From Mycobacterium sp. PSTR-4-N (GTDB lineage Bacteria > Actinomycetota > Actinomycetes > Mycobacteriales > Mycobacteriaceae): a DNA stretch of 64,000 nt. Shown piece by piece: positions 59,079 to 64,000 of the stretch. Each line of letters opens with the position of its first letter. Position 1 is the first letter of the stretch. The position numbers and the translations under genes are program-made. The notes under the pieces were generated by a model that worked only from the letters and a program-made list of their open reading frames with translations, was not told the origin of the DNA and searched no databases. The stretch lies in NCBI RefSeq assembly GCF_022348085.1, contig NZ_JAKRFN010000003.1:62001-126000 (forward strand), in the 5' to 3' direction.

Positions 59079-60655
59079 CACCGGCAGCCTGACGCGACAG
59101 GACCGCACACGATGCTGACCGCTTGGGCGGTATCGGTGTCGGGGTGATCGCTGCGGTGGTGGCAGCCGCGGGTCTCCGTGCGCGCCCGGGCCGCCGCGCC
59201 CATGACACCGGCCACCGCGGTCAGCGCGGCGTCTTCGAACACACGGCGCGATGCGATCATTCGCGACTCTGCTGTGTCGAGCTGCGCCCCCAACCGGCCC
59301 AGCCCGTCGTCGTCGCGGACGACGGAGGCATACCTGCTCATCGCCTCCTGCAAGGCGGGCCGCGCGAGCACCGGCCGCAGCGAGGGGTCTGCGACCACGA
59401 CCCGGGGCGGCCCGGCCACCTCGGCGTGCTCTGCAGCGGCGACGCCGGCGCGCCCGCCGACGACGAGGCCTTCGAGCAGACTGTTCGACGCCAGGCGGTT
59501 CGCGCCGTGCATGCCGGTGCGCGCCACTTCCCCGGCGGCGAACAACCCGTCGATCGCGGTGCGCCCGTGCACGTCGGTGACGACTCCGCCGCAGCTGTAG
59601 TGAGCGCCGGGAACCACCGGAATCGGTTGCCGCGCAGGGTCGATACCCGCAGCGCGGCATGCGGCCGTGACGGTGGGGAACCGGCGCGCCACGCCGGCCA
59701 CCTTTCGGGCGTCGAGGTAAACACAGGCATCACCGGAGGCCGCCAGGCGTGCCTCGATGGCCGCTGCCACGACGTCGCGCGGGGCCAGATCACCCATCGG
59801 GTGCACCCCGGCCGTCACCGGATCGCCGTGCCGATCGATCAGTGTCGCACCCTCTCCACGCAGCGCCTCGGTGATCAACGGGCGTCGGCCGGCAACCGAG
59901 CCGGTGTAGAGCATCGTCGGATGGAACTGGACGAACTCCACGTCGGAGACCGGCACCCCGGCCCAGATCGCCAGCGCGACACCGTCTCCCGTGGAGCCTT
60001 CCGGGTTGGTGGTGGCCCGGTAGAGGTGCCCGACCCCGCCAGTGGCGAGGATGACCGACGGCGCGTAGATGGCGCCGGGGCCGTCGTCGCTGAGGACCGA
60101 GACCCCGGCGACGGCGCCGCCGTCGATCAGCAGTTCGAGCGCGACGTGGTTGCGGCGGATGTCGAGCGAGGCTCCGGCGTGGTCCAGCGCGCGCTGCACC
60201 TCGGCACCCGTGGCGTCACCGCCGGCGTGGATGATGCGCCGCCGTGTGTGCCCGCCCTCCCGGGTCAGTGCCCAACGACCCGGCGCCGACTCATCGAAAC
60301 AGGCTCCTGCACCGATCAATTCGGACACTGCGCGAGCACCGTCGGCCACGATCGAGCGCACCGCGGCGGGGTCGCACAGCCCGGCGCCCGCGGCGAGTGT
60401 GTCGGCCACGTGCGCATCGACGGAGTCGTCGGGACCCCTGATGCCATCGGGCAGCACGACGGCGATCCCGCCCTGGGCGTAGAACGTGGCGGTCTCGGCC
60501 GCCTTGCTCAGCAGGATCACGGAGCGGCCGCGCCGGTTCGCGGCCAACGCCGCAGCCAGACCGGCGACCCCGGTCCCGACGACGACGACGTCGGCCCGCA
60601 GGCGCCAGCCGCCCGAGCCGCCGCAGCCCGGGCTGATCCCGGTGCCGGCGGTCAT
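59078..60655 (-). CDS. nadB: L-aspartate oxidase
   Basis: A 525-residue flavoprotein oxidising aspartate to iminoaspartate. The FAD motif is [74 protein letters not shown] and [23 protein letters not shown] are typical of the family. It overlaps nadA by 4 bp (ATGA). Confidence 0.97.
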   Translation of the reverse strand: MTAGTGISPGCGGSGGWRLRADVVVVGTGVAGLAAALAANRRGRSVILLSKAAETATFYAQGGIAVVLPDGIRGPDDSVDAHVADTLAAGAGLCDPAAVRSIVADGARAVSELIGAGACFDESAPGRWALTREGGHTRRRIIHAGGDATGAEVQRALDHAGASLDIRRNHVALELLIDGGAVAGVSVLSDDGPGAIYAPSVILATGGVGHLYRATTNPEGSTGDGVALAIWAGVPVSDVEFVQFHPTMLYTGSVAGRRPLITEALRGEGATLIDRHGDPVTAGVHPMGDLAPRDVVAAAIEARLAASGDACVYLDARKVAGVARRFPTVTAACRAAGIDPARQPIPVVPGAHYSCGGVVTDVHGRTAIDGLFAAGEVARTGMHGANRLASNSLLEGLVVGGRAGVAAAEHAEVAGPPRVVVADPSLRPVLARPALQEAMSRYASVVRDDDGLGRLGAQLDTAESRMIASRRVFEDAALTAVAGVMGAAARARTETRGCHHRSDHPDTDTAQAVSIVCGPVASGCR

Positions 60656-61683
60656 TCCCCGCCGCCGGGCTGCCCGATCTCGATCATCCGCGTGACGCTG
60701 GCTCGCGCCCGCGCGGCGGTGTCGGGATCGACATGCACTTCGTCGGCACCCTCGACCAGGCAGCGCAGCATGGCCGCGGGAGTGATCATCTTCATGTACC
60801 GGCAGGATGCGCGGTCGTTGACGGCCTGGAAGTCGACATCGGGTGCGGCACGGCGCAATTGGTGCAGCATGCCGATCTCGGTGGCGACCAGGACCTGCCG
60901 TGCGCCGGTCTCGCGCGCGGCGTCGAGCATCCCGCCGGTGGACAGGATCTTCACCCGGTCGGCCGGGTAAGCCCCTTCGCCGGCCAGGTAGAGAGCCGAT
61001 GTGGCGCAGCCACACTCGGGGTGCACGAACAGTTCGGCGTCGGGGTGCGTGCGCGCCTGCTCGGCGAGCTCGTCACCGTTGATGCCTGCGTGCACGTGGC
61101 ATTCGCCGGCCCAGACGTGCAGGTTCTGTCGGCCGGTCATGCGCCGCACGTGGGCGCCGAGGAACTGATCCGGGCAGAACAGCACCTCCCGGTCGGCGGG
61201 GATGGAAGCGACCACCTCGACCGCGTTCGACGACGTGCAGCAGATGTCGGTCTCGGCCTTCACCGCGGCCGTGGTGTTGACGTAGGAGACGACGACCGCG
61301 CCGGGGTGCTCGGCTTTCCACGCCCGCAGTTCGTCGGCGGTGATGGAGTCCGCGAGCGAGCAGCCGGCCCGCTGATCGGGGATGAGCACCGTCTTGTCCG
61401 GCGACAGGATCTTGGCCGTCTCGGCCATGAAGTGGACGCCGGCGAACACGATCGTGTCCTCGGGCGCCTCGGCGGCGATCCGCGAGAGGGCCAGGGAATC
61501 CCCGACATGGTCGGCGACGTCCTGTATCGCGGGCAGCTGGTAGTTGTGGGCCAGCAGCGTGGCGCCGCGAAGGTCGAGCAGTCGCCGCACCTCGGCGGCC
61601 CAGGCGGCGTCACCGTCGACGCCGGTGTAACCGTCGGGACCGTCGACGATGCGGTCGGCACTGTCGGTTGCGAGCACGGTCAT
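60652..61683 (-). CDS. nadA: Quinolinate synthase A
   Basis: A 343-residue 4Fe-4S enzyme condensing iminoaspartate with dihydroxyacetone phosphate. Cluster cysteines are Cys108, Cys195 and Cys294 (AGCSLAD, GECHVH, RASCRYM), close to E. coli spacing. [25 protein letters not shown] is the N-terminal signature. AAGGAG precedes the ATG. It is divergent from nrtR over 47 bp that contains two palindromes. Confidence 0.97.
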   Translation of the reverse strand: MTVLATDSADRIVDGPDGYTGVDGDAAWAAEVRRLLDLRGATLLAHNYQLPAIQDVADHVGDSLALSRIAAEAPEDTIVFAGVHFMAETAKILSPDKTVLIPDQRAGCSLADSITADELRAWKAEHPGAVVVSYVNTTAAVKAETDICCTSSNAVEVVASIPADREVLFCPDQFLGAHVRRMTGRQNLHVWAGECHVHAGINGDELAEQARTHPDAELFVHPECGCATSALYLAGEGAYPADRVKILSTGGMLDAARETGARQVLVATEIGMLHQLRRAAPDVDFQAVNDRASCRYMKMITPAAMLRCLVEGADEVHVDPDTAARARASVTRMIEIGQPGGGE

Positions 61684-61695
61684 CGCCGTCTCCTT

Positions 61696-61709
61696 ACCTC
61701 GATCGAGGT
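61696..61709. promoter_or_regulatory. Second palindrome in the nadA-nrtR gap
   Basis: ACCTCGATCGAGGT is a perfect 14-bp palindrome overlapping the main operator by 2 bp, on the nadA side near its ribosome binding site. It could be a second regulator site for nadABC or a structural feature. Confidence 0.5.
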
Positions 61710-61730
61710 TTTCGACTTACAATCGAAAAC
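61708..61730. promoter_or_regulatory. NrtR operator between nadA and nrtR
   Basis: Perfect 8-bp arms GTTTTCGA/TCGAAAAC separated by 7 bp. It ends one base before the nrtR ATG and covers that gene's -10 box. NrtR regulators are known to bind palindromes in front of NAD genes, including nadABC in mycobacteria. The match is by position and symmetry. Confidence 0.75.
61718..61723 (+). promoter_or_regulatory. nrtR -10 box inside the operator
   Basis: TACAAT is 7 nt from the ATG at 61731, predicting a leaderless mRNA. The box lies wholly inside the NrtR palindrome, so bound repressor would block its own promoter. Confidence 0.6.
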
Positions 61731-62408
61731 ATGCCACATCGTAGCACCCAGCACGAAGTCCTGGCCGTGGTGTTTCAGGTTCGCGACAACACGCTGCACG
61801 TGCTGCTCTGGCAGCGCGCGCTGGACCCGCAACGCGACCGCTGGGCGCTCCCCGGCGGCCGCCTCGGCCACGACGAGACCCTGACCGACTCGGTGCGCCG
61901 CCAGCTCGCGGAGAAGGTCGATTTGCGGGAACTCGCCCATCTCGAGCAGTTGGCCGTCTTCTCCGAACCGGATCGGGTGCCCGGCGAGCGCACCATCGCC
62001 TCGACCTTCCTGGGCCTGGTGCCCTCCCCCGCAACCCCCGAACTGCCGTCCGACACCCGCTGGCACCCGGTCGGCGACCTGCCCCCGATGGCCTTCGACC
62101 ACGGCCCGATGGTCGACCACGCACGCACCCGACTGGTCGCTAAGCTCTCCTACACGAACATTGGATTCGCGCTTGCACCAGACGAATTCGCGCTCTCGAC
62201 GCTGCGTGACATCTACAGCGCCGCCCTCGGGCACCCGGTCGACGCGACCAACCTGCAGCGCGTCCTGGAGCGTCGCCACGTGATCACACGGACCGGCACC
62301 ACGGCGCGCTCGGGACGCAGCGGGGGGCGCCCGGCGGCGCTGTACCGGTTCGCCGACGCCCGCTATCGCGTCACCGACGAATTCGCTGCATTGCGACCGC
62401 CCGGGTGA
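61731..62408 (+). CDS. nrtR: NrtR-type transcriptional regulator with degenerate Nudix domain
   Basis: A 225-residue protein. Residues ~10-140 are a Nudix fold, but the catalytic box reads GGRLGHDETLTDSVRRQLAEKVDL and lacks the REUXEE glutamates, so it should bind an NAD-related ligand (typically ADP-ribose) rather than hydrolyse it. Residues ~150-225 are a winged helix (DATNLQRVLERRHVITRTG, GGRPAALYRF). It is divergent from nadABC, the known NrtR target, and autoregulated via the overlapping operator. It corresponds to Rv1593c. An upstream in-frame extension is excluded by the leaderless start. Confidence 0.9.
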   Translation: MPHRSTQHEVLAVVFQVRDNTLHVLLWQRALDPQRDRWALPGGRLGHDETLTDSVRRQLAEKVDLRELAHLEQLAVFSEPDRVPGERTIASTFLGLVPSPATPELPSDTRWHPVGDLPPMAFDHGPMVDHARTRLVAKLSYTNIGFALAPDEFALSTLRDIYSAALGHPVDATNLQRVLERRHVITRTGTTARSGRSGGRPAALYRFADARYRVTDEFAALRPPG

Positions 62409-62426
62409 GTCGGCTGGCTTCTTAAC

Positions 62427-62446
62427 GCATTCTTAAGTAAGAATGC
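62427..62446. promoter_or_regulatory. Perfect palindrome upstream of the lipase gene
   Basis: GCATTCTTA and TAAGAATGC flank a central AG, giving 9-bp perfect arms. It ends 4 bp before the ATG at 62451 and is AT-rich, so an operator overlapping the promoter is likelier than a terminator. A further TTCTTAA half-like copy lies just upstream (62419-62425). The regulator is unknown. Confidence 0.6.
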
Positions 62447-62450
62447 CTGG

Positions 62451-63803
62451 ATGGACGTGGGCAGCGCGGCGCGGGCGACAGGGGCCGAGTGGATCGGCCA
62501 ACCACACCACGAGGCGCTCCGCCCCAGGCAGCGCCCGGTGTTGCCGTCCGAGGACGCCTTCTACGAACCGCCCGAGGGTTACGAGCACGCCCGCCCCGGC
62601 ACGGTGCTGCGCTCCCGCGAGGTCGAGCTCGCCTTTCTCGGTCTGGTGCCGCAGAAGTTCAGCGCCATCCAGCTGCTCTACCGCACCACCGACTTCCAGG
62701 GCGATCCGCAGGCCGGCGTCACGACGGTGCTGATCCCGACCGAGCGCGATCCTGAGCGGCCGCTTCCGGTGATGTCCTACCAGTGCGCCATCGATGCGGT
62801 GTCCAGCCGCTGTTTCCCCTCCTACGCGATGCGCCGCGGCGCCAAGGCCGTCGGCGCCTTCGCCCAGTTCGAGTTCTTGCTGATCGCCGCCGCACTGGCC
62901 GAAGGATGGGCGGTGTCGGTACCTGATCACGAGGGCTCGACCGGGATGTGGGGCGCCCCCTACGAGCCCGGCTACCACATCCTCGACGGCATCCGGGCCG
63001 CGCTCAACCACCCGGCGTTCCGGCTGGCCGCCGACTCCCCGGTGGGACTGTGGGGGTACTCCGGCGGCGGGCTCGCCTCGGCCTGGGCCGCGGAGGTGCA
63101 GGCCGCCTACGCGCCGGAACTCAACGTCGTCGGCGCGGTCCTCGGCTCCCCGGTGGGCGATCTCGGGCACACGTTCCGGCGCCTCAACGGCAGCATCTAC
63201 TCGGGCCTGCCCGCCCTGGTGGTCGCCGCGCTGAGCCACATCTACCCGGACCTGGACCGCATCATCTCCGAGCACGCCACCCCCGAGGGCAGGAAACTGC
63301 TCGACCGCATCCAGACGATGACGACCGCGCAGGCGATGGTGACCTGCGCCGGCCGCGACATGGCCGACATGATCGACCGGCCGCTCGAGGAGATCCTGCT
63401 CAGCCCCGAGGTGCAGCACGTGTTCGACAGCATCAAGCTGGGCACCGCGGCGCCGTCGGTCCCGGTGCTGATCGTGCAGGCCGTCCACGACCGCATCATC
63501 TCGGTCGACGACATCGACGAACTGGCCCACACCTATGTGCGCGGCGGCGCCCGCGTCACCTACCACCGCGACCTGTTCAGCGAGCACCTCCTGCTGCACC
63601 CGATGTCCGCGCCGATGACGCTGCGCTGGCTGCGCGACCGGTTCGCGGGACGGCCGCTGCGCGAGAACATCAAGCGCACCAAGTGGCCGACACTGCTGAA
63701 CCCGTCGACCTACCGCGGCATGTTCACGCTGGGCAAGATCACGGTGAAGGTGCTGACGGGGCGACAGGTGGAACGTCAGCCGCTGTCGCGGTTCGATCGG
63801 TAG
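62451..63803 (+). CDS. Lipase family protein (Rv1592c type)
   Basis: A 450-residue LIP-family alpha/beta hydrolase related to secretory lipases. The nucleophile is Ser204 in [16 protein letters not shown]; the acid is in [20 protein letters not shown], and the histidine in [10 protein letters not shown]. No signal peptide is evident at the N-terminus. The start at 62451 lies 4 bp after a palindrome, probably read from a short or leaderless mRNA. It probably hydrolyses triacylglycerols or other esters. The end overlaps the convergent gene by 65 bp. Confidence 0.85.
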   Translation: MDVGSAARATGAEWIGQPHHEALRPRQRPVLPSEDAFYEPPEGYEHARPGTVLRSREVELAFLGLVPQKFSAIQLLYRTTDFQGDPQAGVTTVLIPTERDPERPLPVMSYQCAIDAVSSRCFPSYAMRRGAKAVGAFAQFEFLLIAAALAEGWAVSVPDHEGSTGMWGAPYEPGYHILDGIRAALNHPAFRLAADSPVGLWGYSGGGLASAWAAEVQAAYAPELNVVGAVLGSPVGDLGHTFRRLNGSIYSGLPALVVAALSHIYPDLDRIISEHATPEGRKLLDRIQTMTTAQAMVTCAGRDMADMIDRPLEEILLSPEVQHVFDSIKLGTAAPSVPVLIVQAVHDRIISVDDIDELAHTYVRGGARVTYHRDLFSEHLLLHPMSAPMTLRWLRDRFAGRPLRENIKRTKWPTLLNPSTYRGMFTLGKITVKVLTGRQVERQPLSRFDR

Positions 63804-64000
63804 CAGGGTCTCTGGGCGGCCAGCCGCCGAGATCGTCACGGGTGGTCGACACCGCGCCCAGCACGTACACCATCGCCGCGACCGCGGCGGGAAACAGCAG
63901 TGTCAGCGCCACCTGCAGCGGCGTGTGGCCGAAGAACACCGATGGCGCCTCGACGACGTAGCTCACCCGGTTCTGCTCGGTGACGTCGACGGCGGCGATG
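63739..64000 (-). CDS. Membrane protein, C-terminal part (Rv1591 position; runs off the window)
   Basis: The reading frame is open to the window end, so its start is outside. The visible part has [22 protein letters not shown], then one helix ([23 protein letters not shown]) and a Pro-rich tail. It is convergent with the lipase gene and overlaps it by 65 bp, matching the order of Rv1592c and Rv1591. A GTG at 63966 could mimic a start but is probably internal. Function unknown. Confidence 0.6.
   Translation of the reverse strand, partial: IAAVDVTEQNRVSYVVEAPSVFFGHTPLQVALTLLFPAAVAAMVYVLGAVSTTRDDLGGWPPRDPATDRTATAADVPPVAPSAPSP

Noticed and set aside
59123..60970. 615-codon plus-strand frame opposite nadB
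   Set aside because: Shadow of nadB, which has all family motifs on the minus strand.

Overview
The window is high-GC chromosomal DNA from a rapidly growing mycobacterium (Mycolicibacterium type). The gene order is that of the Mycobacterium tuberculosis segment Rv1629 (polA) to Rv1591, read in reverse: polA, the DUF35/thiolase pair, pdtaR, cya, cydAB-cydDC, tesB, pyk, lgt, trpABC-trpE, bcp, the his operon, nadCBA, a Nudix regulator and a lipase. Protein hallmarks are mycobacterial: the Rv1625c-type six-helix adenylate cyclase, a Dps2-type ferritin, PE-PPE-domain proteins and a 13E12-type DUF222/HNH protein. Genes present here that I do not place in the M. tuberculosis segment are livFGMHK, a glutamine/glutamate-type ABC transporter with an adjacent two-component system, gltBD, and the PE-PPE pair.

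Layout. 1-614: start of polA (minus). 0.7-3.7 kb: two alpha/beta hydrolases, one coupled to a TetR regulator with a clear upstream palindrome, the other divergent from a LysR regulator. 3.7-5.4 kb: DUF35 protein and SCP-x-type thiolase behind a KstR-consensus operator. 5.4-5.8 kb: a DUF167 gene flanked by two inverted copies of a 62-bp palindromic repeat. 5.8-10.8 kb: livKHMGF branched-chain amino acid importer (minus). 11.0-11.8 kb: pdtaR and a tRNA-Leu(CAA). 12.3-14.7 kb: two convergent secreted PE-PPE-like proteins sharing a shuffled module. 15-20 kb: DUF998 protein, nitrilase-family hydrolase, adenylate cyclase, Dps, large DUF2339 membrane protein. 20-24.4 kb: MacRS-like two-component pair and a polar amino acid ABC importer. 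24.5-31.3 kb: HdeD-like protein, cytochrome bd (cydAB), its assembly exporter (cydDC) and a DUF4190 protein. 31.2-39.6 kb: tesB, pyk and gltBD (minus). 39.7-42.1 kb: DUF2752 and TM2 membrane proteins and a DUF222/HNH protein. 42.1-49.8 kb: lgt with a large acidic repeat tail, coupled to trpA, trpB, trpC, a membrane protein and trpE. 49.8-56.7 kb: bcp and the compact hisDCBHA-imp-hisFI operon (minus). 56.7-58.2 kb: a Ddn-like protein, a LysE exporter and a small secreted protein. 58.2-61.7 kb: nadABC. 61.7-64 kb: the NrtR-type regulator, a lipase and the end of a membrane protein.

How it works together. The window concentrates anabolism (His, Trp, Glu, NAD), terminal oxidation (cyd) and nitrogen uptake (liv and the second ABC importer). 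No trpF is present, and hisA is of the bifunctional PriA type, so the his operon should supply the missing step of tryptophan synthesis. Many genes overlap by ATGA/GTGA, indicating translational coupling. Several starts carry a TANNNT -10 box 6-8 nt upstream and no ribosome binding site, as expected for leaderless mRNAs (polA, the DUF35 gene, the nitrilase, cya, pyk, DUF222, bcp, nrtR).

The most notable observations are the KstR-type box in front of the DUF35/thiolase pair, the NrtR operator with an embedded leaderless promoter, the nine 46-residue repeats on Lgt, the shortened CydC nucleotide-binding domain, the repeat-flanked DUF167 gene, the shuffled PE-PPE pair, and a hairpin just upstream of the gltB ribosome binding site. 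I found no CRISPR array, intact insertion sequence, prophage or rRNA.
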